A stretch of 64,000 nucleotides of DNA from CAYFYS01 sp965202905 (GCA_965202905.1 OZ241868.1:3534001-3598000), one strand, 5' to 3'. Shown: positions 18,060 through 26,172, counted from the stretch's first letter. Notes: a model not told the origin generated them from the sequence alone. Program-made: numbers and translations.

Positions 18060-19154
18060 TTAAACCACCTTTAGCGGGCCCGGCGTGGAAGGTTCCGGGC
18101 TGTCGCTGCCTGGCCCCTCGGACTCGGATTCCCGGGTAGAATCGGCGGGAGCGTCGTTGGCCGAATTCCCATCGTGCTGTCTTCCGACCTCCTCTGAATC
18201 GCGCGGCCAATCGCTACCCCGATCGCCAGCCATTCCTCCTGTGGTCGCGTTTTCGGCGTCGTCTGCATTCTGTTGTTCTCCGGTAGAATCGTCCGCATCG
18301 ACTTCCTCCTCCTCGCGGGCAGTAAGGGCTTTCACCACCCCCGGCCTTTGCTCCCCGTAAGCACTGTCGCCTAAAGCGTGAACAAGCGCCCTAAGGTTTT
18401 TGCTCTCATTCTCAACCCGGTTGAAGAGCCTGCCCGCCTCTTCCTTGTCAATTATGAAGTCATGCGACGGATAGTCATTCACAAGATGCATGACTGTCGT
18501 ATGATTTGCGTTTCCAGACGCATTTGCGAGACGATGCCCATACTCTTTTGCTACGCGAACGTCACGGTGGTCGCTGCCAACCACATCCGGATCAATCTGC
18601 CTGTAAATCGGCGCGAGGAGGTTGGACGCCATCTGGGCGCTCAACTCTGATGCGACCTGAAAGCTGATCAACCCGTCACTCTGGGTTGTAATCCTAAGCA
18701 TGAAGTGTTGATATAGTTCAAATGCGACTTCTTGCAGCCTATCGAATGAAGATCCTGTTAGCAAGCCGGATTTTCGAGACATGATCTCGTTGGGCTTGTA
18801 CAGTTGAACGTCCAGAGGCCCGAGTTCCGAAAACAAACCCATGATCAAGCGGTCGGCCCCGAGAGCGATAAGGGTTCCAGCACTTTTGCAATAACCTGGA
18901 GTGTGTAGTAAGAAACCTTTGTACGTCTTCTGAAACACCCGCGCAATGTTGTAGGCGGCATTTGCATCTCCGCCACGCGTAGTAAGGATCAGGAGTGCGT
19001 TGTCCCGGCTCTTTGCCTGCGCAACCTCGGATACGATGCGCCCGAAGCCGCTTTCGTCGATGGAGCCGGAGTAGAGATACACGTCGGCATCGTATTCCTC
19101 GGCGACCGCCTTGGCGGCCTCCATCGGGTCGGGTTCGCTTGAGCGGTCAGCCAT
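18060..19154 (-). CDS. SDH-type ClpP-fold serine protease (serine dehydrogenase proteinase family)
   Basis: A 364-residue protein of the Clp/crotonase fold. The block L-T-T-R-G-G-D-A-N-A-A-Y-N-I-A-R near residue 60 and Y-C-K-S-A-G-T-L-I-A-L-G-A-D near 90, with the nucleophile Ser, match the SDH_sah/SppA-like group. The C-terminal 90 residues are acidic, Ser-rich and probably disordered. There is no signal peptide, so it is likely cytosolic. Start: ATG 19154 is chosen over upstream TTG 19226 because the upstream residues overlap the inverted end of the insertion. Codon use is markedly more AT-rich than that of its neighbours, indicating transfer. The substrate is unknown. Confidence 0.8.
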   Translation of the reverse strand: MADRSSEPDPMEAAKAVAEEYDADVYLYSGSIDESGFGRIVSEVAQAKSRDNALLILTTRGGDANAAYNIARVFQKTYKGFLLHTPGYCKSAGTLIALGADRLIMGLFSELGPLDVQLYKPNEIMSRKSGLLTGSSFDRLQEVAFELYQHFMLRITTQSDGLISFQVASELSAQMASNLLAPIYRQIDPDVVGSDHRDVRVAKEYGHRLANASGNANHTTVMHLVNDYPSHDFIIDKEEAGRLFNRVENESKNLRALVHALGDSAYGEQRPGVVKALTAREEEEVDADDSTGEQQNADDAENATTGGMAGDRGSDWPRDSEEVGRQHDGNSANDAPADSTRESESEGPGSDSPEPSTPGPLKVV

Positions 19155-19167
19155 TTTCTGAAAATGG
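19151..19167. promoter_or_regulatory. Perfect 8+1+8 inverted repeat on the protease start codon
   Basis: CCATTTTC-T-GAAAATGG spans the ATG of the SDH-type protease. A perfect dyad over a start codon could be an operator or an mRNA hairpin that masks initiation. Confidence 0.5.
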
Positions 19168-19241
19168 CATGGCGGGTGGAGGGAAGCAACCCCTTGCGGC
19201 ACTCCGTCAACCACGCCAGATTTCAAACTAACCCACTACGA

Positions 19242-20276
19242 TCATGGGGCGGCCCTCGCTTCGATCTCGAGTCCGACGATGCGAGCGGGGTTGACGGTGG
19301 ACACCGTTGCGAGCTCGTCCCCGGTGAGACCGAAAGCCTCCATGTAGCCCTTGATCAGCCGGATGCACTCCACGGTGTTGGGGAACAGCGGCTCGCCGGC
19401 ATCCGATGACAGGGTGCAATGGCCGGGACCGACCGCGCGGATCGCCTGGTACATCCGGGCCGGATCGACGCCCAGCAGCGGCGACAGCTCGTCATAGGTG
19501 AAGTTGAGCGTGACGCCGGCGCCGGCCAGCGCTTTCATGTGCTCGACCTCCAGGTCGACGAACGGGCTGAACGGGTGGTCGATCACCGCGCGCGCGAAGC
19601 CCAGATCGTCGACGGCCTCGGCCAGCCGGTCGATCTCGGCATGCGTGGCGTGGCCGAAGAACAGAGCCGCGCCGCGCTCGGCACAGAGCGCGACGATCTC
19701 GCGCACTTCCGGCTTCAGCCGTCCGGCGTCGTCCAACAGGTAGTGGCCGCGCTCCAGCGCCAGATCCCAGGCGAGCGGCGCCGAGTGCGCCCTGGGATCG
19801 GCGTCGGGGTTCCACCAGATCTCCCGGCCGCCGACCTTGGAATAGGTGTTGGCGTGGTTGAAGACCGGCAGCCACAGCGCGATCACCCCGGAGTCGATCT
19901 GGGCTTCGCACCACTCGGGTGCGGGCGGGCTGTTGTCGTGGCCGATCAGCGCGCCGGCCCAGCAGGTCACCGGGCGGACACCCTCCTCGGCCGCCCACGG
20001 ATCGAGCGCCTCCTGGATCTCCGCCACCGCCGCGGCCGGATGGTCCCAGTCGGTGATGGTCTTGAACAGCAGCCCCCGCATGCCCGAACGCGAGGCGAAC
20101 TTGGCCAGCGCCAGCGCGTCCTGCTGGCCGCCATGGGCGTGACAATGGATGTCGATCGCGTCTTCCACGTTGGGCGCCTCGGGCGGGAAGACCGCGCCGG
20201 GCGCAAATCCGCGCCGCGCGGGGTAGGACGTCACGCAGCGTTCCTCGGTGGGCGTAGCGGCGGTCTTGCGGGCCAT
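19242..20276 (-). CDS. Amidohydrolase-like metal-dependent protein (DUF6282-like)
   Basis: A 344-residue barrel protein with the metal motif A-I-D-I-H-C-H-A-H-G-G-Q-Q-D near residue 45, a F-A-S-R-S-G-M-R-G-L-L-F-K segment, F-F-G-H-A-T-H-A-E-I, V-I-D-H-P-F and L-S-S-D-A-G-E-P-L. This order fits the small family of PHP/amidohydrolase-like proteins called DUF6282. The start may be ATG 20276 or 20282. Its TGA overlaps an ATG now belonging to one copy of the 12-bp repeat at the edge of the protease-carrying insertion. Confidence 0.7.
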   Translation of the reverse strand: MARKTAATPTEERCVTSYPARRGFAPGAVFPPEAPNVEDAIDIHCHAHGGQQDALALAKFASRSGMRGLLFKTITDWDHPAAAVAEIQEALDPWAAEEGVRPVTCWAGALIGHDNSPPAPEWCEAQIDSGVIALWLPVFNHANTYSKVGGREIWWNPDADPRAHSAPLAWDLALERGHYLLDDAGRLKPEVREIVALCAERGAALFFGHATHAEIDRLAEAVDDLGFARAVIDHPFSPFVDLEVEHMKALAGAGVTLNFTYDELSPLLGVDPARMYQAIRAVGPGHCTLSSDAGEPLFPNTVECIRLIKGYMEAFGLTGDELATVSTVNPARIVGLEIEARAAP

Positions 20277-20282
20277 GGCCAT

Positions 20283-20526
20283 CCTCTCCCCCGGCCGTCC
20301 CGGGCGGGACATCCTCGCCAGGATACACCGGCCCCACGCTCGGGCGCAAGGGCCGGGCGACATGCGGCTGTCGGATCGAGGGCGCCCGCCAGCCGCACGC
20401 CGAGACGACCGCTCCCGGGCGGCGCAGCCGCGCTCCGACGCCCTCGGCCCGGATACCCTCGTCAGCCCGACGCCGCGCCCTCCGCAGATCGAGGGCGACC
20501 GTGCGTCATGACGCCTCAAGAGGAGA
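20283..20526. other. Noncoding flank with island repeat
   Basis: I see no gene here. The last 120 bases are the conserved downstream element of the peptide genes: read on the minus strand it contains CATGACGCACGG, CTGCGGAG and CGTCGGGCTGACG, also found after the copies at 21597, 25195, 26292 and the 37.6-38.9-kb array. It marks the left edge of the island. Confidence 0.5.
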
Positions 20527-20697
20527 CTAGATGATAATCGTTAACTCCACCTTCCGACGTACTATCGTAGCGGCCGTCTCCTGGACGCCGCAGCCCATCT
20601 CGCGGACGACCGGCCGGGTCCAGCGTGTCAACTCCGCGTTGCTATTCCTCGCGGGGGGGGGGGGAGGGGGGAGGGGGGGAGGGGGGGAGGGTAACAT
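20527..20697 (-). pseudogene. Lasso-like precursor peptide gene, frameshifted copy 1
   Basis: The frame reads M-L-P-S-P-P-P-P-L and more prolines, A-R-N-S-N-A-E-L-T-R-W-T-R-P-V-V-R-E, then a tail unlike the other copies. Compared with the intact copy at 21597, seven bases are missing after the conserved E-T, which shifts the frame; in the ancestral frame the core would read G-R-Y-D-S-T-S-E then a tail ending D-Y-H-L-V-S-S. The leader holds runs of 12, 6 and 7 G on the plus strand, the longest homopolymer cluster in the window. The usual M-N-D-G start has been lost. Confidence 0.6.
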
Positions 20698-20844
20698 TTG
20701 GAAGTCTTCTCTGGTGATGCAATAACCCGTGTCCGTCTTCGATAAATCTAAAGCAAAAACCGTGTGGGCATAACTTGACGGCACCCTGTGCGTGAACATA
20801 ACACTAACCACCCTTACTACACACAAAAGGATTAAGACACCCTA

Positions 20845-21257
20845 ACTCCTCACCAGAAACAAAACCCAAAAATCAATCGGCGGGCTTCACAAACTTTCTC
20901 GTTTGGCACCTTTCTCTATGGAGATTAACGTATTTCGAATATCAAGTAAGACGGCTGTTAACCCGAACGTCAAAATGAACAGAACCCCACCCCCAAAGAA
21001 CCCTATAATCGCCGTGTCTGCTTGACCCGTATCCGCAAAATACACTACACTTAGACATAAAATACCGAGTGTTACCAGGGCTACGAAAGAAAAAAGAAAG
21101 TTAAATGCAGATGCGATTCTGCGTGCCATGACAGTACCTCTTTATCAAACAAAAAATCAAGGCACCGCGACCCGCAGCACCTTAACTCACCAAACCCCAA
21201 CCAACTCCTCACCAGAAACAAATCCCGGAGATCGCTCGGCGGGCTTCACAAGCGCGG
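20845..21257. repeat. Pair of 48-bp direct repeats framing the small membrane gene
   Basis: AACTCCTCACCAGAAACAAA and TCGGCGGGCTTCACAA are identical in the copies at 20845 and 21209, with about eight differences between them. Each copy begins, on the minus strand, at TTGTGA, the last Leu and stop codon of the open frame upstream. The spacing is 364 bases, so the membrane gene plus one repeat forms a unit that could be duplicated or lost by recombination. Confidence 0.7.
20887..21129 (-). CDS. Small two-helix membrane protein in an AT-rich segment
   Basis: An 80-residue protein starting M-A-R-R-I-A-S-A-F-N-F with two hydrophobic segments (about residues 10-30 and 40-62) and a charged end K-G-A-K-R-E-S-L. 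AAGAGGT precedes the ATG at 21129. Base composition is far lower in GC than the rest of the window, pointing to recent transfer. Its stop codon falls exactly at the edge of a 48-bp direct repeat whose other copy lies at 21209. I do not recognise a family. Confidence 0.6.
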   Translation of the reverse strand: MARRIASAFNFLFSFVALVTLGILCLSVVYFADTGQADTAIIGFFGGGVLFILTFGLTAVLLDIRNTLISIEKGAKRESL

Positions 21258-21329
21258 GAGCCTCCATCCATCCTTCCAACCAACGATCTCCAGGACCTGT
21301 TGCGATTGCCCATTCACGCCGTCGTTCAT
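21246..21329 (-). CDS. 27-residue open frame with the M-N-D-G-V start of the precursor family
   Basis: The frame starts M-N-D-G-V-N-G-Q-S-Q-Q and ends W-R-L-P-R-L. The 80 bases upstream, including GGAAGGAGGGAGAATGAGAC, are those of the M-N-D-G class of precursor genes, but the leader block and core are absent. It is either a recombinant between a precursor start and the AT-rich segment or a separate small peptide. Confidence 0.35.
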   Translation of the reverse strand: MNDGVNGQSQQVLEIVGWKDGWRLPRL

Positions 21330-21596
21330 GTCTCATTCTCCCTCCTTCCCGGCTTCGACCGGTCTCGCTGCTATCGCGCGGTACTCCAGACCGCGCAAGA
21401 CCTTATGCGGGGGCGGCGGCGCACGGGTCCCGATCTCTCCCCCGCCGACCGGGCGGCGCCCGTCCGCAATCGGCCGGGCGTGGCATTGCAGCCTGCCTCC
21501 GTCGGCGCCGCGCCGCGAACGCCCTCGGCCCGGATACCCTCGTCAGCCCGACGCCGCGCTCTCCGCAGATCGAGGGCGACCGTGCGTCATGACGCC

Positions 21597-21785
21597 TCAA
21601 GAGGGGACTAGAAAATAATCGCCAACTCCGCCTTCCGACGTACTATTGTAGCGGCCGGCCCCCGTCTCCTGGACGCCGCGGCCCAGCTCGCGGATCATCG
21701 GCCGGGTCCAGCGCGTCGGCTCCGCGCTGCTATCGCTCGCGGGGGAGGGGTAATCTTTGAAAGTCTTCTTCACGCCGTCGTTCAT
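21597..21785 (-). CDS. Lasso-like RiPP precursor peptide, M-N-D-G class
   Basis: An intact 62-residue peptide. The leader runs M-N-D-G-V-K-K-T-F-K-D-Y-P-S-P, then T-R-W-T-R-P-M-I-R-E-L-G-R-G-V-Q-E-T. From W the spacing W..P.I...G.....T is the lasso leader pattern YxxPxLxxxGxxxxxT with W for Y. With Thr at -2 the core is AGRYNSTSE plus tail GGVGDYFLVPS, with Glu at position 9. On the minus strand a TTGACG/17/TAGGAT promoter lies at 21862-21890. The G-tract in the leader is short and in frame. Function inferred from pattern only. Confidence 0.6.
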   Translation of the reverse strand: MNDGVKKTFKDYPSPASDSSAEPTRWTRPMIRELGRGVQETGAGRYNSTSEGGVGDYFLVPS

Positions 21786-21861
21786 GTCTCATTCTCCCTC
21801 CTGACTTCGGTCCCGGCTTCGGCCGGTCCGGCTACTATCGCGCAGCGCTCCAAACTGAAGA

Positions 21862-21890
21862 ATCCTATGCGCCGCCTCGGGCCGCGTCAA
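21862..21890 (-). promoter_or_regulatory. Promoter of the M-N-D-G class precursor
   Basis: Read on the minus strand: TTGACG (21885-21890), 17 bases, TAGGAT (21862-21867). The same pair with the same spacing lies before the copy at 37270 and, as an orphan, at 29836. Confidence 0.65.
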
Positions 21891-21934
21891 GCGGGCTGTC
21901 GCTAACGGGCGTCATGTCCGGCGCCGGCGCCATG

Positions 21935-22020
21935 CGATCCGGTCGTGCGATCCGATAAGAGTCGGCGGGCGTTGTCGTCGACGACCTTGGCCCTGGCCCC
22001 GGACGACAGCGTGTCGGACT
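21935..22020 (-). pseudogene. Fragment of an amidohydrolase C-terminus
   Basis: The minus strand encodes E-S-D-T-L-S-S-G-A-R-A-K-V-V-D-D-N-A-R-R-L, the usual end of amidohydrolase-2 proteins (x-G-D-N-A-R-R-L-Y). It is a near copy, inverted, of the fragment at 24899. Confidence 0.55.
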
Positions 22021-22550
22021 CGAGGCCGGCTGCCGTTCTACACCCGCAACGACGAGGGCGCGCCGGTCGAGCGCCCGGGGGCGCTGTGCGTGGTCCATCT
22101 CGCCGACGACGGCCCGCGCTATGTCCCGCGCTATGTCGAGCGGGTCGAGCCCGGCCGCACGCCCGGGCCGTTCAACCTCTACAGCGCCGATGCGCGGGCT
22201 CTGCAGCGCCCTCTACAGCGCCAATGCAAGGGAGATGCAGGACCATCGCCCTTGCCTGGGCCGCCGCGCCCGTCCTCGACGCCCGCCCGCCGCAGCCCGA
22301 CGAAGACCGGGTGAGGGTCGAAGATCCGATGAGGGTCGAAGACCGGCGCGCCACGCGAGAGGATTTGCATCCGATCGGATTTTGTCCGCGCGAAGTTTTC
22401 CCTGAGGGAAAATTTCGGAACAGCGATTGCCGTTTTCGATGACGCGCCCCGTGTCCCGGCGCCCCGGCCCCCCCCCGGTCCCCCGGTCCCCCGGTCCCGA
22501 TGGCTCCCTTATCTCCCGTCGAGTTTATCCCCCGTCAATGCAGGTCGCGC
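22021..22550 (+). other. Unassigned coding remnant and tandem repeats
   Basis: From 22025 one plus frame encodes L-P-F-Y-T-R-N-D-E-G-A-P-V-E-R-P-G-A-L, then V-V-H-L-A-D-D-G-P and P-G-P-F-N-L-Y-S, which reads like protein but is short and has no start; I do not recognise it. Two short tandem duplications (around N-L-Y-S-A-x-A-R and around GGGTCGAAGA at 22316) disrupt it. After 22400 the sequence is noncoding with a C-rich stretch near 22465. Confidence 0.35.
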
Positions 22551-24173
22551 TCAGTCGAAGACCGTCTCGTCGTAGTGATCGGGCGAGACGAAGGCCTCGA
22601 TCACCGTCGGGCCGGCGGCCGAAAGCGCCTCGGCGAGCGCCTCGGCGAGCGCCTCGGGGGTGCGGACGCCGACCGCAGGGACGCCGAAATAATGCGCCGG
22701 GGCGGACGCCGCCGTCTCGCCGGGCCCGGCGCCGAGCGCGACGCCGACATGGGCGTAGCGGCGGCGGCTCTGCTTGACCTTTATCAGCCCGAGCCAGCCG
22801 TCGTTGAGCACCACGACCGGAAGCGTGAGGCCCAGGCGTTTGGCGGTCGCCACCTCGCCGCAGGTCATCTGGAAGCAGCCGTCGCCGATCAGGCAGACCA
22901 CCGGGCGCTCCGGCGCCGCGATCTTGGCCGCGATCGCCGCCGGCAGGCCGAAGCCCATCGACGACCAGCCGTTGGTGATCAGGAAGCTGCGCGGGGCGTG
23001 CGCGGTCCACTGGCTGGCGATCTGGTGGGTGTGCGCCCCGACATCGAAGGCGAGCACGCCGTTCGCCGCGAGGCCCGCGCGCACCACGTCGATCGCGCAA
23101 TGCGGCGTGAAGCCCGGCGCGTCCGGCCGGAGCGCGGCCTGGAATCCTTCGCGATGGGCACGGATCTCGTCCTCCGTCCAGGCGTTCGTCCAGGCGTCGT
23201 CCGCAGGCGCCGCCGCGAGGAGCCCGGCGAGCGCCGCGGCGAGGTCGCCGGTCACTTCCTGCTCGATCCGCACCGCGCCGTCGGTGTCGGCCGGTTCGGG
23301 GTCGACATGGACGATCGGGACCGCGCCCGCCCAGGCCTCGTACTCGACCTCGATCGGGTCGTAGCCGACGCCGAGGATCAGATCGGCCGAGGCGAGGAAG
23401 GCGCGCTGGACCCGGCGCCGCGCCCGCTCGATGCAGCCGATCGAAAGCGGATGGTCCTCGTCGATCAGCCCCTTGGCCATGGTGGTCGTGGCGAACGGCA
23501 GCCGGTGACGCTCGATCAGCCGGCGCAGCGGCGCAAGGTCGGCAAGCCGCATGGCGCTGGCGCCGATCACCGCGACCGGCCGGCGCGCGGCGGCGAGCCG
23601 CGCCGCCGCGCCGGCGACCGCGGACCGGGCGGCGGCGGCCGGCGGCGCGGGATCGCCGATCGCCGGCGTCGTTTCCCCGGCCCGCATCGAGGCCACGTCC
23701 TCGGGCAGGTCGAGATGGACCGGGCCCGGCGGCTCGGACAGCGCGATCCGCACCGCCGCGGCCACGGTCTCGGCGATCCGCCCGGGGCGCAGCGCGAAGC
23801 TCGCCTTGGCGATCGGTCCGAACAGCGCGTGGTGGTCGATCAGCATCTGAATGCGCCGGCCGAGCTGGTCCCGGTTGAGGGTGCAGGTGATCGCGATCAT
23901 CGGCGAGCGGTCGAGGCAGGCGCCGCCCACCCCGGTCGCGAGGTTGGTGGCGCCCGGCCCCAGCGTCGCGATGCCGAGACCGGGCCGGCCGGTCATCCGG
24001 CCCATCACGTCGGCGGCGAACCCCGCGCTACCCTCATGCGCGGTCAGCACGAATTCCATCCCGCCGGCGCGCATCGCCTCGATGAGAGGCAGCACGTTGC
24101 CGCTCGGGATGCCGAACCCGTGGGTGATCCCGGCCGCCCGCAACGTGGCGACGATCAGATCGGCGTTGTTCAT
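22551..24173 (-). CDS. Acetolactate synthase-like thiamine-pyrophosphate enzyme
   Basis: A 540-residue ThDP enzyme of the acetolactate synthase/benzoylformate decarboxylase superfamily. The N-terminal PYR domain has F-G-I-P-S-G-N-V-L-P and the catalytic Glu in A-H-E-G-S-A-G-F-A-A-D, and R-x-G-L-G-I-A-T-L-G-P-G-A-T-N follows. The C-terminal PP domain has the cofactor motif G-D-G-C-F-Q-M-T near residue 438. No small regulatory subunit is adjacent, so a catabolic role on 2-keto acids is as likely as branched-chain synthesis. A 12-bp unit repeated three times near 22625 adds the A-L-A-E repeats near the C-terminus in frame. Confidence 0.85.
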   Translation of the reverse strand: MNNADLIVATLRAAGITHGFGIPSGNVLPLIEAMRAGGMEFVLTAHEGSAGFAADVMGRMTGRPGLGIATLGPGATNLATGVGGACLDRSPMIAITCTLNRDQLGRRIQMLIDHHALFGPIAKASFALRPGRIAETVAAAVRIALSEPPGPVHLDLPEDVASMRAGETTPAIGDPAPPAAAARSAVAGAAARLAAARRPVAVIGASAMRLADLAPLRRLIERHRLPFATTTMAKGLIDEDHPLSIGCIERARRRVQRAFLASADLILGVGYDPIEVEYEAWAGAVPIVHVDPEPADTDGAVRIEQEVTGDLAAALAGLLAAAPADDAWTNAWTEDEIRAHREGFQAALRPDAPGFTPHCAIDVVRAGLAANGVLAFDVGAHTHQIASQWTAHAPRSFLITNGWSSMGFGLPAAIAAKIAAPERPVVCLIGDGCFQMTCGEVATAKRLGLTLPVVVLNDGWLGLIKVKQSRRRYAHVGVALGAGPGETAASAPAHYFGVPAVGVRTPEALAEALAEALSAAGPTVIEAFVSPDHYDETVFD

Positions 24174-24326
24174 GCGTCGTTCGCATCATTCATTGGCGTC
24201 GTTCATTCATCGAGTGAGTGAGACCTTGGCCGGACCCGCGGTCGGTGGCAAGGTCTCTGGCAAGACCGGCGGCAAGGCCGGTCCAACGGATATACCCGGC
24301 CCAACGGATACGCACGGGCGGGCGCG

Positions 24327-24898
24327 ATGACGGAACCGCGGATCAGGACCGCCCCGGCCGGCTTCCACCCCTGGCCGGGCCGGCTCCATGCCCGCCCGCC
24401 CACCCGACCCGCCCACCCGACCGCGCCCACCCGACCGTCGAGGCGACGCGCATGGCCATCCACGCCCGGGAGAAGGCGGGCATGGACATGGTCTGCGAGG
24501 GCGAGCTCGCCCGCTGCGATCCCGACCACCCCCGGACCAAATCGGGGCGTCCATCCGATGGGCGGGGACCTCGTCCATCCGATGGGCGGGGTCCATCCGA
24601 TGGGCGGGGCGCGCGCGTCGATGAGCTTCGGCGAGATCGTCGATGTCGACTCCCGGCCGCCGTCGTCGAGGGGCCGATCACCGGCGGCGCGCTCGATCCG
24701 GCCGCACCGCCGGGCCGCGCCGCCGGGCCAGGGCGCTGGCGTCCAGGCCCTTCGAGTTCGCGCCGACCGGCCTGCACAGGCTGGCCAAGACCTTGGTCGA
24801 TACCCAATTACGGGGTCGATACCCAATTACGGGGTCGATGCCCATTACGGCGACCGCCAACGTGCTGGCGGAGCAGGTCGCGCGGCTCGACGCCGACC
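24327..24898 (+). pseudogene. 5' half of a MetE-like (cobalamin-independent methionine synthase family) gene
   Basis: From ATG 24327 several frames together spell the family: R-I-R-T-A-P-A-G at the start, V-E-A-T-R-M-A-I-H-A-R-E-K-A-G-M-D-M-V-C, G-E-I-V-D-V-D, G-P-I-T-G-G-A-L-D-P, F-A-P-T-G-L-H-R-L-A-K-T-L-V-D-T and L-A-E-Q-V-A-R-L-D-A-D. Minisatellites at 24389-24440, 24549-24609 and 24796-24847 shift the frame. The text breaks off after L-D-A-D; the continuation is found at 29945. The gene is clearly dead here. Confidence 0.65.
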
Positions 24899-25011
24899 CA
24901 GCCTCGAGTCCGACACGCTGTCGTCCGAAACCAGGGCCTCCGAGACCAGGGCCAAGGTCATCGACGACAACGCCCGCCGGCTCTATCGGATCGCCACCGG
25001 ATCGCCTGAGG
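24899..25011 (+). pseudogene. Amidohydrolase C-terminal fragment at the island junction
   Basis: The plus strand encodes S-L-E-S-D-T-L-S-S-E, a duplicated A-S-E-T-R-A-K, and V-I-D-D-N-A-R-R-L-Y-R-I, the end of an amidohydrolase-2 protein. It begins immediately after the MetE-like frame breaks, so it marks the left edge of the DNA that separates the two MetE halves. An inverted relative lies at 21935. Confidence 0.55.
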
Positions 25012-25076
25012 CGGGGCGCCGCGCTGCCCTCTCGCTCGATCTTGAGACGGCATCTTGTAGACGGCGCAATTCGATG

Positions 25077-25105
25077 TTGACCGGCGGGCCGCCGGTCAGT
25101 ATGAT
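25077..25105 (+). promoter_or_regulatory. Promoter of precursor gene 25195
   Basis: TTGACC (25077-25082), 17 bases, TATGAT (25100-25105). The same layout with exactly 17 bases precedes four other M-T/P-x-H class copies: 26173, 27246, 29257 and 40539. Confidence 0.75.
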
Positions 25106-25194
25106 CGGCGCGTGTCGAAAGTGGATCGCTCACAGGCGGTTGACGGCATGACACGGCGCGACAGCACCCAATTCTTGAACTCAGGAGTGAAAAC

Positions 25195-25368
25195 ATGACC
25201 AACCACCGGGATGCCCTTGTACCCCCTCCCCCGCAGGATGAGGCGCCGACGCGTTGGACCCGGCCGATGATCCGCGAACTGGGCCGTGTCCAGGGGACGG
25301 AAGGCGGCTCCGGTGGTGGTGTGACTGAGAGTGTCGAATATTACGACTTTCACGCCAGCACGTCGTAA
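25195..25368 (+). CDS. Lasso-like RiPP precursor peptide, intact, core ring GGSGGGVTE
   Basis: A 57-residue peptide after AGGAGTGAAAAC. Leader: M-T-N-H-R-D-A-L-V-P-P-P-P-Q-D-E-A-P-T-R, then W-T-R-P-M-I-R-E-L-G-R-V-Q-G-T-E. With Thr at -2 the predicted core has ring GGSGGGVTE, Glu at position 9, and tail SVEYYDFHASTS with Tyr-Tyr at 13-14. The leader tract CCCCCTCCCCC is interrupted by one T and is in frame. Too short for many gene callers. It is followed by a conserved noncoding element and converges with a small membrane-protein gene. Maturation enzymes are not in the window. Confidence 0.65.
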   Translation: MTNHRDALVPPPPQDEAPTRWTRPMIRELGRVQGTEGGSGGGVTESVEYYDFHASTS

Positions 25369-25811
25369 ACCCGACTCTCGGACATCGTGACGCACGGCCG
25401 CCGTCATTCTGCGGAGAGTGCGGCGTCGGGCTGACGAGGGCATCCGGGCCAAGGGCGTCGGGGCGCGGCAGCGGCGATATGCCGGCATACCCGACAAGGC
25501 GAATCCGGTGCGGTTGCGGTTCCGGGGATTGCGTGGTTGCGCGGGCGCGCACGGTTGCAGGGCGACTACACCGGTTGAGCGCGTCCCTTCGCGCGCCGGC
25601 ATCGACCCCGGCGCCGACCAGGGCGCTGGTCTTGGAGGCCTTGCCGCCGTTCCCGGCGGCGCGGCTACCGGGCGCGCGCGCCCATGCGCCGCCGGCGTCG
25701 CCGGCTGGAGGCCCGTAGCTGGAGACCCGTATTCGCGCCGACGACGGCGCGGGTTGGACGGCCCCGACCTCGCCCGGCGCGGGAACCCGGCTGGCGGTCA
25801 TCGGCTGGCGG
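25369..25811. other. Noncoding spacer, first copy of a duplicated unit
   Basis: No convincing gene. The first 80 bases are the conserved post-precursor element (GTGACGCACGGCCGCCGTC and following). The remainder is duplicated at about 26470-26942 with small indels, showing that precursor, spacer and membrane gene were copied as one unit of about 1 kb. Confidence 0.55.
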
Positions 25812-26117
25812 TCATTGGTTCGTCCCCGTCGGCGCCGTGCGCGCGATCAACGCTCCGAGCGCCCGCATCGCTTCGGCGTGGCTGGCGGCGTTCGCCTGCA
25901 TGGCCTCTGCGTGACGCTGGTCATGGGCGGCGCGTCCGGCGGCGATCCCGGCGTCGCGCGCTCTGGCGTTCTGCTGCATCAGCCGCAAGCCCCAGGCGGT
26001 CAGGAGGCATTGCGCGATCCCGATGGCGACGCCGCCGATGGCGGCCCATGCGGAGACTTCCTGCCAGCCCAGCGAGGCGGCGTGAAAGGCCAGCGTGGCG
26101 GTTTCGAACCCGGTCAT
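25812..26117 (-). CDS. Small membrane-anchored coiled-coil protein, paralog 1
   Basis: A 101-residue protein starting M-T-G-F-E-T-A-T-L-A-F-H-A-A-S-L-G-W-Q-E-V, with one clear membrane helix (about residues 22-45, W-A-A-I-G-G-V-A-I-G-I-A), then a Gln/Ala-rich helix with heptad character (R-L-M-Q-Q-N-A-R-A-R-D) and a conserved end I-A-R-T-A-P-T-G-T-N-Q. GAGGGGG precedes the start. It is divergent from the precursor gene at 26292 with 174 bases between, which contain the precursor promoter. Immunity, export or unrelated roles are all possible; no family recognised. Confidence 0.65.
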   Translation of the reverse strand: MTGFETATLAFHAASLGWQEVSAWAAIGGVAIGIAQCLLTAWGLRLMQQNARARDAGIAAGRAAHDQRHAEAMQANAASHAEAMRALGALIARTAPTGTNQ

Positions 26118-26172
26118 GGCGGACCCCCTCGTTCCGATGATGCTCGTTGGTGACGAACGGCGCAATTCGATG

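Larger units (their letters stand above)
17856..19249. mobile_element. Transposon-like insertion with 12-bp target duplication and imperfect inverted ends, carrying one protease gene
   Basis: The 12-mer ACGATCATGGGG occurs at 17856-17867 and again at 19238-19249, directly flanking 1370 bases. The inner ends are inverted relatives: GGTCAGTTTGAA on the left (from 17873) and GGTTAGTTTGAA read inward on the other strand from the right end. Removing the insert and one repeat restores an ATGA overlap between the two amidohydrolase genes. The insert is less GC-rich than its flanks and has no transposase, only the SDH-type protease. The 17881-18059 part holds no gene. Confidence 0.75.

Noticed and set aside
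20527..20560. Glu at core position 9 in the copy at 20527 as additional support for the ring pattern
   Set aside because: Comparison with 21597 shows a seven-base deletion that shifts the frame, so the apparent Glu is accidental; it was not counted.
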